Positions 50,139 through 63,113 are shown, numbered from the stretch's first letter. The stretch is DNA of 64,000 bases from Sacculina carcini (GCA_916048095.2 OU696582.1:100001-164000), one strand, 5' to 3'. Program-made: numbers and translations. Notes: generated from the letters alone by a model not told the origin.

Positions 50139-50991
50139 TACGCATTCAACTTAATTAATCAACACTATACCAAAATAACCACTAAATTACATTTAATTTG
50201 CCGGAATCAAATTACAAAAATGTCACACTAGCACGAACAAATTTCATATTGAGGTCATTCGCGCGATATTTGGCTACATTATGTACGCATCATATAGGTA
50301 AATTATAAAAATGGTTATAATGTACCTGTTCCAACGACCACATGGCACATAGAATAAAAAATATAGATTATAAAAAAACACGGATTTGGATCTACAACAA
50401 TAATAATAATTTCATGATTCATTAAATGGGTCATGTATGCCACGTCATGATTTTTATTGTAAAATAAAATTAGCACAATTCTATTTAATTCAGCCATTCT
50501 CATATACTGAAAAAGCATAAAACAAATTCCAGTCATGTTTATTTTGTGTAAATTCAACATAAATGCACATACAAACAGGAAGTTCATAAAATACTCGTAT
50601 TTTATACAAAATGAAATAATGCGCTGAAACACGTCACATTTGAAACACGTCAAATTTTTGTGTAAATCCTTCGTTACATGCACAAATACTACCATATTGA
50701 ACGTACACTTCTTGAATCGATATATGTATGCGATATGTATATATGCGAGTATGTGTATGTATGTATGTGTATGTATGTATGTGTGTGTGTGTGTGCACGA
50801 ATTTCACTTGGAGTAATAACAGGACAAATGATCATTTCCATCACCTCAAACAAAAATATAGAACTTCAATTGAAAAATGTTCAACAAATAATGACTAACT
50901 AATTTAAAATGTTATATTGTGTAATACAAAATAAATACGAATAAATCATTTCTTTATGAATACTGGAAGCGAAAAATTGAATACGGAAAAA
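50139..50991. other. Intergenic AT-rich DNA downstream of the UGT gene
   Basis: This should contain the UGT 3'UTR on the minus strand. There is a TATG/TG-rich tract at 50725-50795. No gene is seen. Confidence 0.5.
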
Positions 50992-52206
50992 TCATTGTTG
51001 TTTTTGTTTTTCATAAAGACCATTGGAGTGTAACTTGAAGAACACATTTTGTGCACAACAGCGCAGTATAATCCACAATATGTAGACCAGCAATAGAAAC
51101 GCAGCCAAAAACACAAGCATTACGTCCAGCAGCCAATATTGATACCAGCTGAGATGTGATTCCACCATGCGCAAGTGAGTTAGCGGTGCAAACTGGGCCA
51201 CAGTGTTTATCCAATGAACGGCCCGTTCCATGGCTTGCCAGTTGTCTGCGCGCCATATTTGCGACATGCGCCGAACATTGTCTCCGATTCTGAGCAGAAA
51301 TCAACAATTCTTGAAAATCACTTGCATTTGAAATAAAATAAATTGGATCTAAATTAGTAAATATTTATAAATATCAAGAAAAATCCAATAATGATTATAA
51401 CAATAATTCTAAAAATACTAAACAACATTGGTGTATTCAAAATGTAATTCCAAAAATGGTCAATTTTGAATTAATTATATTTCAGACTTTTTTCTATAAC
51501 TACAATATCAACATGTTTAAGGTGTGTTTAATAAAATATTTATCTTATTTGATCTGTCTCAACACAAACGTTTTATTGTGCAGCAGTTGAGTAACAGCAT
51601 CGTACAGGACATCTTCTGTCAGACCAAATTTGTCCAGACCAATGCCAAGACGGCGATAATCAATGAATTTAGAGTTATCTCCTTGATCGCCAAATATCGG
51701 CACACCCACTGTGTCAAAAAAACAACACAATAAACAACCAATTATTAGTACATTGATAACAAGTTGAATAGTAAATTCAAATATATAAATCAAATATATA
51801 TTATAACAAAATAATATGAATATAAATTAAATACAAATATGAACTAAATATAAATTATATTATAATATTATAAACTACTAAAAATACAATTCTAACAACA
51901 ATTATAAAAATATACTTTTTCTTCATAAATATTTATTTCATTTCATGAACAATGTAAAACCTTATTTTTTAAATTACCTGCAACGACAATAATTTAATAA
52001 ACATATTTATATTCAACCTACCAATGTTTAATTAGCACGAAATTATTCTAAATGTAATTTTGTTAATAAATTTCAGATGAATATGTAGGATAACATGAAG
52101 CAATGAGGCACAGCTTACAAATAGGAACCCCGTGATAAACGGCCTCCATAACCCCGTTCATTCCGCAATGACTTATAAAAAGCCTCGTATTCTTATGACC
52201 TGCAAA

Positions 52207-52255
<49 letters not shown>

Positions 52256-55200
52256 AATACACCAATACACAATACCAATACACAAGCACAAACACACACA
52301 CACACGGATACATAGACAAATATATATCATCCCGGAATTCAAATAAAAACACTTTTCAAATAACAACTATTTCTAGACAAATTATCATTCGCTATAGAAA
52401 CTGAACTCAAGTGTAAATATATTGAGTCTCATGAAATATCACCGTGCATAAACAATTTATAATTATAGCATTTTGCGCAATACCACGCGTGTGTGTATGT
52501 GTGTGTGCAGGCAGGTGTATGTTCACCGAGCAGGTCGAGCTGATTGAACCAGTCGACCACGCGCACATTATCTGGCACGTGCATGCCAGATAATCTCTTT
52601 CTGCTGAAACGCATCAACACCTGACAGCATAATCAAGAAGTTCACTTAATCAAATTTAGGTGTTAAGAAAGTGTAAACTATATATTCAGTCTATTTCAAT
52701 ATAATAGTAAAAATAAATTTTTCAAAAATATATTTATGTTAATTTCATAAAGGAGTGGCAAAGTATGGCTACATTAAAAAATGAATAATGAATAATAATG
52801 ATAATAATTGAATAATAATTGAATAATGAATAATGAATGAATTTCGGAATATTTTTGAGAAAGCCGTATTAAAGTTATGACACTTGAGAATATATTTGTA
52901 AACTGTTATAATTACATGTGTCGATATTTTAATAGTTCTTGATTTTAGCCAGCATTTTGCACGATAATTTAATATTCTTGATTGAGCTGAGCTCGGCCTA
53001 CTTTCTGCTTGAGTCTGGCAAAAACTCGCAGGAAGATCTGGAGATAGTCTTCAGGAACGGAATTCGCCTCATAACCAGTAATTCCCAGACTGAACAAAAC
53101 GACTCCATCTTCTCCACACTCATCCATAAAAGACTTCTCATTCTGAAAAAAATGTATATTCAACAAATTATATAAAACCAATATTAATTCTACACCGCTG
53201 GATAATTTATTTGTATATTTCTGGCTTTCATCAAATTTAGACCGACATTTAGCATAAGAAAATGTTTACACGTTACATAAATTTGAGGTTAAATATATTT
53301 ATGAATAATATTTGTAAAAGGTCCCTAATTAAGTTAATATAATGATTATTAAGACAATTTGATTAACATTATCTGAGCTTTTGTTCTCCCCAAAATAAGT
53401 TTTGTTACAATTTTTAAGATTCTTGATGTTGTGTTTGTGGCGCACTTGAGACAAAGGCTGCGCAGGCCGACACTGTGGACAGCCGATCATTTGTACGTTG
53501 GGAGGTAGCAGTAGAGGTTGAGATGTGAAGAAATTCGACATCACTAGCACAACATCCACGTTATGAACCAGTCTAGCAACATCTGGCAGTCCTGGGTAAT
53601 ATTTCTGTATTTCCAGCCACACACACAAATTGCGCCTAAATTTTCAATATCCTTTCAATTGATGATATAATTTTATTTTCTCCCAAGTATTCTCTTTTTG
53701 AATATATAATGAGTGATTTTATTTGAATTTACATTTTCCTTAATATCCCGTTTCCAATCAATACTACTTAATAATCTGTAATATTTCACTCAGACACAAA
53801 AAAACGTTCAATTTTGTGTTTCCACGTTTCCTTTACTAAATATTTCACTGAATATTTTATCCTTAAATAATTTAATAAACTAAAATAAAACTTAAATGAA
53901 CTTAAATAAGCAAGCTAATCAATTTAATAAATTTAATCATGTAAATAAGCATACATAATTAAAAATTGATAGTTAAGAAAACAATTGTATGATAATTTGA
54001 AGAATCAAGACGACTCGATCTCCTGCCTGGATGTAGTAGTTGGCGATCGAGGTTTGTTTGGCGAGCAGAGCTTTGTGGACGAGTAGAGTGGCCGTGTTGT
54101 AGAGTCTCTGCCAGAACGTCATCTCAGGACCGAGATCTGACAGAAACGTGGTAACCACAGACGGCAGGTTGAGGGTCGACGTGAGCAAACTCTGAAAATC
54201 CAGATAATGCACGAATAGTCGCCGACAACGAAATTTCGAAATCAAACAGTCAAGAAATGAACATAATTTGAGAACAATTGAAATACTGGAAGACTGAAGA
54301 AACTGTCATGATCAGAACATCTTTCTGTCTCCAAGTGGCCTTGTCAACATTTGTGCTAGTTTGTTGGTTGTTTGAGAGCAAGAATTATGACCCCAGTAGA
54401 ACAACTCATGATCGGTTTATCATTTTCATTGGTGAGGCCGCTCTGTGTCAGATATCACCTCTCCTCCGCTGAAACTGAATCCCCAGAATCCGACGGTGGG
54501 CAGTTTGAGAGCAGCGGCCATCGCAAGACCACACTCATTGCCGATCAGATCCACCAGTGCCACACTGAAGTTCCTGCTGCTCAGCGAGTCCATCAGAGAG
54601 GTGTCGCCGAGCAGATTCGAGCAGTGCGCATGAGTGAGCACGTAGACGTCGGGGGGAACACGGTCGAGACGTCGTCTACGCTGCCACAACAGCTGGGTGG
54701 GGATCTGGAAGATGCCCTGCTGGTTGAAGTAGGGAGAGCTGGACAGAGAAGATGTGTTCACTCGACGATCAACAACCTCCACGGACGATTTCACAGGAAT
54801 AGTGGATTTGCTATTCAGCCATCTGCCGAATGAAAGCATGTATGAGATGAATATCATATGTGAGAACAGCTACACTATGGTGAACTACTGTGTTGATGTA
54901 TCAATTAATGTAATTGATTAATTAATACGTTAAAATAACGATGAAGAATTTAAAATATTTAAATTCAATTTCAAATTATAATAATCCATGTGAATTCACA
55001 AAAATACAATCGTTTTTCAGTTTGCTTCGAGTTTTTGGCAGCAAAAAATCTGGAAAACTTGCCTTTATTTCGATATATAGCGACACTTGTATATATACAA
55101 GCCAGATATACACACATGAATCATGAATTATAGGCAATAAACTATGAAATATGAACAATACACACCACACACACATACATGTGGGCTACACCGACATGTT

Positions 55201-55403
55201 GGTGCGTGAGTCAAGCGTGTATCGTACCGAATTTGCGTGACCTGATGACCTTGTGTCACCAGGTGTTCTCCCAGCGATCGCAGTGACATCTCATGACTGC
55301 CGGCGAAGATGGGATGCAGAATGAGGATGTTGTAGGACACACAGCAATGCCAGATTGAAGACAACGTCAGCAAGAAGGTGGTTGAACGCAGGGTGGGGAT
55401 CAT
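50992..55403 (-). CDS. UDP-glycosyltransferase (UGT, GT1 family), ER membrane
   Basis: Nine exons join in phase on the minus strand: 55403-55228, 54822-54459, 54191-54027, 53604-53446, 53142-53002, 52620-52527, 52199-52119, 51708-51570, 51289-50992. They give 538 residues, a normal UGT length. A signal peptide (about 1-23) leads to the catalytic-base region with His37 (FAGSHEM) and its partner Asp150 (VDLIGNECG). The UDP-sugar signature spans about 359-402 (WFNQLDLLG, FISHCGMNG, YHGVPILGVPIFGDQ). A membrane segment lies at about 495-517, and the C-terminus KQKQQ fits the K-x-K-x-x ER retrieval signal. Family role: transfer of a sugar from UDP-sugar to small lipophilic compounds on the ER lumen side. 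Exon 3 seems to end at a GC donor (CAG|GCAGGA), the only non-GT intron; a GT solution in phase needs a weak donor. It is complete and apparently functional. Confidence 0.95.
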
Positions 55404-56358
55404 TACGAATGCACGTTGGACGATTTAGTGCTGGCTTATCGCATACAAATACAATAAATGCCTGTGTGAGCTTGAATGTCTAAAAGGCTAAGAAATGAGA
55501 TAAAAAAAGTCGCAACAAATCTCAACGCCGAAATTCTTGACAAAACTGAACAAAATATTTATAAATATGACTAGACAAGTTCAATTATTTGTATTTTGTA
55601 AAGTATTCAAATGATATTTAAATAAAATAAAAACAGGACAAATATACCATAATACATATTAATATTCTATATAGATAACGAATAGCAGAATTGCTTATTC
55701 AAAATTCAAATTATTTTTGCATTGAATGACTTTTTTGCACAAAAAAACTAAATTCTTACCTACAAAATATGATAAATTAAATGATATATTTTGCTACGCT
55801 CACGTGCCCAAGTAATCGTTGCACCGCAAGAAAAATCAATTTGTTTCGTGATGAACCATTTGTTAGTTTAAAAAAGCACAACAATAATATCTGCAGTACA
55901 CTGGCTTACACAGTACACAACACAGCTTACACAGCTCACTTCACTTCACTTCACTTCACTTCACGACAACACTCACACTGTTTCGTCTCTTCACAAATGC
56001 ACTTCTCCGAGACAACACACACACACACACACACACACAAACTGAACATCTCACACACTCACACCATATATGCTGCCAATCTGAGTTCTACACTTCGTGT
56101 GCATGTTTGTGTGTGTATGTATGTGTTTGTGTGTGTGTTTGTATCTACTGGTTCTTCACCTACGTATCCAGCAAGACTGATACAAACACGTGTGTGTGTG
56201 TGTGTTGCTCTGTGCATGTTTGTATAGAGTTTGGTGCATACACTCTATGTTGCGTGTGTGTGTGTGTGTGTGTGTGTGTTAGCCGCAGGCACTAGGTCAA
56301 CATACACACACACTCGTATGCGCGTGCAAGCAGCACACACACACACAACCACACACAA

Positions 56359-56406
<48 letters not shown>

Positions 56407-56619
56407 ACTACTAGCGATCATATATACAGGTAAACAAAGTGATAATTTCGTACAATTTATTAGACAATTTGCCTTGTTTAAGTGCTAAATTAACTATATT
56501 GTCTCTTGTTCTCTTCCAAATATCCATCCAACTGAGGTAATAATAGATATGTTATATGTGTTATATGTGTGCTATATATGTTATTACTAGATATTAATGT
56601 GAATCAGTGTGTGTGTGTC

Positions 56620-56693
<74 letters not shown>

Positions 56694-57408
56694 AGTGTGT
56701 GTGAGTGTGTGTGTGTGTGTCAGTGTGAGCGTGTGTGTGTGTGAGTGTATGTGTCAGTGTGAGTGTGTGTGTGTGTGTGTGTCAATGTGAGTGTGTGTGT
56801 GTGTGTCAGTGTGAGTGTGTGTGTGCGTGTGTGTGTGTGTGTGGCGTTACTCCGGAAATACGCTTGACTTTGTCATGCAGAGTAAGCACATTACGAAAAT
56901 GTCCGTTATGTTTCTACACTCTTTCTCTTCTGCTCTTAACTCTCTCTCTCTCTCTCTTTCAACACAATTCTTGATTGTGTGAGTGTATATGTGTATATGT
57001 GTGTATCAGTGTATGTGTTTGTATGTGTGTATGTGTTTGTGTGCGTGTGTGTATCAGTGTATGTGTGTGTATAAGTGTATGTGTTTGTATGTGTGCATGT
57101 GTGTGTATGTTGTCACACTTACTGACCTAGACAATTCGCCATACATTCCTTGAACAAGCACAAACACATACAAACACACACACATACACACACATACAGA
57201 AAACTATATACAGAAAGCTTGACAATTTCAAGATGAACAATTCCTTTCTGTTGAATATATTTTGTTGCATGCAATTGAAAAGAAAGAAATATGTTAGTGC
57301 GGTGACAGAATTTTGAAGTTATTTCACACGGAGCGTTCTAGAAAACAGTGTGGCTGACAGTGACTTCAACTGCGAACAACAAGCTAACACCTAGCGTGTC
57401 TACTAGAG
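55404..57408. other. Upstream of UGT, microsatellite-rich
   Basis: This holds the probable UGT promoter near 55404-55800 (AT-rich, no clear motif), a (CTTCA)n tract at 55940-55965, and CA/TG tracts at 56014-56040, 56337-56402 and 56595-56842. No gene is seen. Confidence 0.5.
56595..56842. repeat. (TG)n compound microsatellite
   Basis: GT repeats are punctuated by CAGTGTGAGTG segments at roughly regular spacing in the right half, giving a weak higher-order pattern. Confidence 0.93.
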
Positions 57409-57730
57409 CAGTGGTCCCCAACCCCCGGGCCGAGGTCCGGTACCGGTCCGTGGGTCGTTTGGTGCCGGGCCGCACAGAAATAATAAATGACTTACATTAC
57501 TTCCGTTTTATTGATTTCGGATTGATTTTTTATTGATTTCCGTTTTAACGATGTTTTATTTTGAAAAATTACCCGATTCTCTGTAACATCCGTCTATGTC
57601 ACTTTTGTTTTCATGCAGGTCATATCATGTTATTTTGTTGTATTTATGCGCCACACCTCAAAGGCCGGTCCCTGAAAATATTGTCTGACATTAAACCGGT
57701 CCGTGGCGCAAAAAAGGTTGGGGACCGCTG
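57409..57730 (+). mobile_element. Non-autonomous hAT transposon, SPIN-like
   Basis: This 322-bp element has terminal inverted repeats CAGTGGTCCCCAACC (57409-57423) and GGTTGGGGACCGCTG (57716-57730). It is flanked by a perfect 8-bp duplication TACTAGAG (57401-57408 and 57731-57738), the hAT hallmark. It has no transposase. Internal landmarks GGTACCGGTCCGTGG, CCGGGCCGCACAGAAATAAT, AACGATGTTTTATTTTGAAA and CATTAAACCGGTCCGTGGCG correspond, as I remember it, to the SPIN (Space Invaders) family of vertebrate genomes. The intact ends and duplication indicate a fairly recent insertion. Confidence 0.93.
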
Positions 57731-57738
57731 TACTAGAG

Positions 57739-59788
57739 TTTAGTCTACAAAACTGTGGTGTGATCGTGTGCAGTGTGGATCGTGTGCAGTGTGGATCGTG
57801 TGCAGTCGTGTTCAAAGTGTGGTAGGGTTGTGACGTCTTGTAGGCGTGCGTGGGGCGGTGATGCCCACACGTGCCTGTCTAATATATCTTAGTTTTTTTA
57901 ATTTTGGTTACAAAAACACAAATGTGTAAAATTAAAACAGTTTAATTATATCATAGATGCGCAATGTTTTAAAATTATATATATTAAATATTAAAAATGA
58001 TCAGATTGTTATTAAATCCACAAAAAACGTTCTCAAAAGAAATTATCGCTTGAAGATTAACAAACAATTATTATAGATCAAAAATTCAATATGAGAATTG
58101 GAAATCATTATTGATATAAACATTGAGATTTGTTCACAATTTATTGCAGTAATTTTGCCTGTATTATCAACAATAAGTTGTATGATTCATAAGTTCAAGC
58201 ACAATGCGTGTCACTCAAGTCGCTATCATGTAATTTCCCACGAGTAAAACTCAAAATCCACCTGATGAAACCCGCTGTTCATTATCAACATGCATGCGGT
58301 CGCGATCGTCGGATTGGCAGTGCTCCGCTCTATCCATTTCATTCACTGATTCTAATAATAATATTAATACTGATAATAACATGCCAGCTAGTGAAGCCGT
58401 GACTCAAATGTTCCAAGTTGCCGTCCACCAATATCGTAATCTGAAGCGTTCCTAGTGATGTCCCCTTTCATCAGCCACTGGGTCTTGTAAATGTTTATTT
58501 GGTGCCAAAATTGACACAACCAGCGTATAACATTCAAACACACGATATACATATGTCTATCCATATATTTCTCGACGTGCAATAAAATTTGTACAAACAA
58601 TAAAAAACTCCCAAACGTGATAAAGCACATCTGAAATACACTACTGACACACAAACACTAACATACACACTGACAAACAAACACACACACACTGACACAC
58701 AAACACTAGCATACATACTCAAGGAGATGATATGGAGATGGCGTAACGTGCAGACACCAGAACAGTCAACACTCGGGGCTCCCCCCGCCACCCCAGAACC
58801 GGGAACCACTGCTCTGGTGTCTCACGCATGATATTGAAATGTATCATAAAGTAGCGCATAAAGTAGCGTAAGTGTCCGGGAGACCGAGGAGCTGCTTGTA
58901 ACTGCGGTTCACCAAAGTCCTACCTCTATTATAATGGTACTTTATTTGTAATGAGGGCTCCAATTATTGCCTTCGACGAGGGGGAAATAAGACCATGTAA
59001 CCACTCTGACACACACGCACACACTTCTATAGCCCTGAATATAATAGAAAGAGACACGTGCTTCTCCACCAGCTCTAGCGAGGAGGACGAAACAATAAAT
59101 AATAATTTCGGTATAAAACTGATTGAGCGGGTAACAATTAACATCACGTCAACAAAAACAACAAGAACAGAATAAGAGAGACAGAGAGAGAGAGAAAAAG
59201 AGCAATTAGCATGAAACACAGCGATATAGTAATTATTTCCGACGCCTGTGCCAACAACAAACCAGGAAACATACATATCGCACTGACACACGCGCATACA
59301 CATACATATATACACATACATATATACACACAAACACACACACGTACTAATTTAAACAGGACAATGGAGAGCGAAAAATCAGCCAGAGTATATGAAACGC
59401 CAGCTCAGGGAAGACATCAATACTAAGGTATATTTTCACTCTCTCACACACACATGCACAGTATCTAACCTTGATACAACATTAAATACGACAAGATGAT
59501 ACGATACGATATGATGCGTTTACAGTAACAACCAACAGCCACACACATACACACACACACTAACAGACAGACATACACAAACACACACAGACAGACAGAC
59601 ACAAACACACAAACACATACGAAGGAGTCCATAGTGTGTCTGAATAGAATTATCATGTAGCACAAACAGTTAAATAGAAGATCAAACAAACAACAACTGC
59701 AAAAAACTGAGTGTAAATTGAACTGCACAAAATAATCATAGACAAATAAACACACTAACACCGACACACACACACACTCACTCACACT

Positions 59789-59847
<59 letters not shown>

Positions 59848-60029
59848 ACTAACAGTCACACACTGAAACACACACGCGAGCTAACATGGAAAATTTGTGA
59901 CTAGAAAAATACGAGTCTCGCAAGAGAGACGGCCAGTGTTGATAAATTAATCACTCCAACATGAACTATCACCACCACAGTCACCAGAGATATGTGTGTG
60001 TTTGTGTGTGTGTCAATGATAGGCAATCA
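57739..60029. other. Non-coding DNA
   Basis: No supportable gene is present. There is a GATCGTGTGCAGTGTG repeat (three units) at 57762-57806. AT-rich DNA follows, then CA-rich tracts at 58630-58700, 59300-59345, 59540-59610 and 59795-59845. An inverted repeat (58752-58765 with 58809-58822) encloses a GC-rich loop. Confidence 0.5.
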
Positions 60030-60179
60030 AGCGCGCCCCATCACGCTATCATCCAACCACACCTCCATCCAGCACGGACACTCCAGCACTGAGCTCCGTT
60101 TGTAGCGCGAACCCTCGCTTCCCCCACCACGACAACCCCCAGCCCATCCCCAGCCCTTGGAGAAACTCACAGTAATACA

Positions 60180-60390
60180 CCGCCATTTATCAGAGGATTG
60201 TGAGCCGCTAGTGCGCGCGCTCAAAACCACAGCGCAACAGCCTGGCTCGAGGCGATAAACACAGGTTGATTGTGCGCATGCGCCGTTGTCATGACAACCA
60301 GTGGCAGCAGAAATAAACAGCGGTCTCTCGTGCCTGTTGTACAAATAAACGCCTACACTTCGCTGCCGCCATATTGTAAAACCTGCAACA
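60180..60390. promoter_or_regulatory. Orphan NRF1/YY1-type promoter
   Basis: A perfect NRF1 palindrome TGCGCATGCGC is at 60273-60283 and a YY1 site GCCGCCATATT at 60365-60375. A second CGCCATTTATC lies at about 60182. The region is CpG-rich compared with its surroundings. Such a combination marks housekeeping promoters. The YY1 orientation suggests transcription leftward on the minus strand, but I cannot find the gene it serves; the ATGGCGG on the minus strand opens only a 27-codon frame. Confidence 0.45.
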
Positions 60391-60522
60391 ACAAAACACA
60401 AGCATTTCAAAAATATTTCAAATATTCATTGAAAATAAGTTGCCAAATATTTATGCAGTCACAGTATTGCCAGATTCACATCAACTATAAACCTTAATCT
60501 TAACTCAATTCACACATTTGCT

Positions 60523-60713
60523 GGACTCCGTGGTGTAGTGGTAGCATTCTGGAGAGGTGGCCCTCTCTAATACGTCTTCCATCCTTGTGGCGTCATAGCG
60601 TGGAGAGGGTCGGTTCTGCGGTGACAGCGAGCTGCACGGGACATACCTGTGTGTGTTCATAAGCTTCAGCTTCTTCCCGTGTAGCAGCTGTCACTTGAGG
60701 CATTTAACTTTAA
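60523..60713 (+). mobile_element. tRNA-Val-type SINE, internally deleted copy
   Basis: The head GGACTCCGTGGTGTAGTGG and the tail (GTGGCGTCATAGCGTGGAGA, GGGTCGGTTCTGCGGTG, TTCTTCCCGTGTAGCAGCTG) match the copy at 20811-21147 read on its own strand. About 150 nt including the anticodon arm and B box are missing; the join falls at a short GCA shared by both edges. Confidence 0.85.
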
Positions 60714-60759
60714 TAATCCTAGAATAATATACACACAAATACATCAATATATGGAGCTT

Positions 60760-61060
60760 TATACCTGCGCCAATACACCGCTCCCGGACGTCACAATCAG
60801 CTGGCGAGTGATGAACAAGAGCCGCCTCGAGGTCACAACAATGACGCCGCGATTTAACACAAGCACTCGCAGCAGCGGCAGCTAGACAAAGACCCGAGCA
60901 CGAGGGAAGATCGTGAAACACGTGCTGCCATCTATACCTGACCGGCCAATCTCCACCGACCAGCGCTCGTCGCTCGTAGTAAAACAATCGACACCAGATG
61001 TCGCCACTATCGTCATCGCCTGTGCATTTCACAAACAGGCCAAATGTAAACAGGATCAGA
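60760..61060. other. CpG-rich island-like region
   Basis: The region has a higher density of CpG than the surroundings, a CRE-like GGACGTCAC at about 60786, GAGGTCACAACAATGAC, and a CCAAT box (GGCCAATC) at about 60943. It may be a promoter or enhancer belonging with 60180-60390. The open frame on the minus strand has no recognisable domain. Confidence 0.3.
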
Positions 61061-61116
61061 TGAGAAAATAAACAGCGAGCTTCGATAAAAAAACTAGCAG
61101 TAAAATTGTACAGCAA

Positions 61117-62560
61117 AAATCATCCACGCTAAAATAATGTCCGATCAAAACCTGTAAATACAGTTAAAAATACACTGTATTTTGTGACAGAAACGTAATT
61201 GGTAATTGAAACATTGCAGTGGCGGTCTCAGCATGCAATTTTAGGGGGGTTTGAATTATGTATGAGTGACTAGGTAGCGTGTGAAGGTCATGACTTGGGG
61301 CATTTTGCAATGATATATACACACACATTTACACAGACACACAATAATGTGTAATAATATGCTTTACGATAATGCATATATATAAAAATTTGCAGAAGGA
61401 TATTTATATCGATCTCTTTCAGTGAATCTCTTACTTATGAGAAGCTGATAGGTTCATATCGGGGACTGAAGCCCCAAATTAAACATTGAACGTGAAAGAT
61501 TAAACATTTCATAAATTTAATGTCTTCTACTTGCCAGTAACACTGTTTATCGAGAAAATGTTCACAAACACGAAGTTCTACTGAACACTGGACTAGAAAT
61601 TATTGAAGACAATTGAACTAGTGATTGCTGTGATTTGCACAATGAACGTTCTATTTCAGCCAGAAATTCGATAAGACTCGTGTGTGTGGATGTGTTGAAA
61701 AAAGACTACAAGACATCCATACATATATACAAACAATAACACGCTGTCATACACACACACATGGTAAACACACCACCAAGCTCACTAGAAGCCAGATGAA
61801 ACTGGTCAACTGACACAAGCTGATAGAAGCGGACAGAAACACTGTTTTCTTCCTGTCATCATTCATTGACATTATTATATGCATGAATACAATCAGTTTT
61901 ATCTGCTCTAGCATTTCCCGGGTACTGAAATTACGTTGCTGCCACAATTAACTCACAAACAACCCCGTGTATGTGTGTATGTGTGTGTCTTCACTTCCAG
62001 GTCATTCAGTACACACTCACACGCACTAACATTGTGACACGCGTATGCATCAGCGTGTCTGTGTGTGTGTGTGTGTGAGGTGTATGTATGGCGTCTGTAA
62101 GTCGCCCTCCTCTCAACTCCCCCACCAGAGACAACACAAACAAGCAGAGAACACAAGCTGCTTGACACACACACACACACACACACACATGAGAGATAGT
62201 ACAATGAGTACGCATGTATGTATGTGTGTGTGTACGTACAGCCAGGTGTTGACAAGGTAAATGAAAACAACACTAGAAATAATCGGGTTATTTTTGCGAA
62301 TGCACTAGTGTTAGAGTAACATCACAAAATCTCCTGTGATATGTGATTTCCTGTGATATGGGAGTTCGGTAGATTTATGATAATTTTTTTCATGATATTC
62401 ACTGTGTTGTTGATTTATGGCGTGAAAAAAGTGTTAAAGCACGTGCATGGATCAATGAGCAACTTTCATCGAGAAAAATAAATAATAAACCATGTTGTTT
62501 GCCTAATAAGAGTGTAGTGACTAGAAACCACACGAAATGTCTCTGTGTGTATATATATGT
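61117..62560. other. Non-coding DNA
   Basis: No gene is seen. CAGTGGCGGTCTC at 61219 resembles one terminus of a hAT-type element, without a partner. Short TG and CA tracts lie at 62057-62080 and 62166-62190. Confidence 0.45.
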
Positions 62561-62566
62561 CAATAT

Positions 62567-62699
<133 letters not shown>

Positions 62700-62758
62700 G
62701 GTGAAAGGTGCAGCTTATACAACAGACATACACTGACACACATACACAGACTCCTGGC

Positions 62759-63113
62759 GCCTGAAATGACGCCACCACAATGACACCACCACAATGACAC
62801 CACCACAATGACGCCACCACAATACAGCCACCACAATGACACCACCATAATGACACCACAATGACACCACCACAATGACACCCCCACAATACAGCCACCA
62901 CAATGACACCCCCACATTACAGCCACCACAATGACACCACCACAATGACACCACCACAATACAGCCACCACAGAGACGCCACCACAATGACACCACCACA
63001 ATGACACCACCACAATGACACCACAATGACACCACCACAATACAGCCACCACAGAGACGCCACCACAATGACGCCACCACAATACAGCCACCACAGAGAC
63101 GCCAATACGCCGA
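62759..63113. repeat. 15-bp minisatellite (CACCACAATGACACC type)
   Basis: Units of 15 bp alternate between CCACCACAATGACAC, ACAATACAGCCACCA and CAGAGACGCCACCAC. The variants occur in a partly regular order. Because the unit is five codons, one strand stays open and gives spurious Trp/Cys/Gly-rich proteins. Confidence 0.93.

Noticed and set aside
60027..60410. 127-residue minus-strand protein
   Set aside because: It has no recognisable domain and lies over the NRF1/YY1 promoter; the frame is probably due to high GC content.
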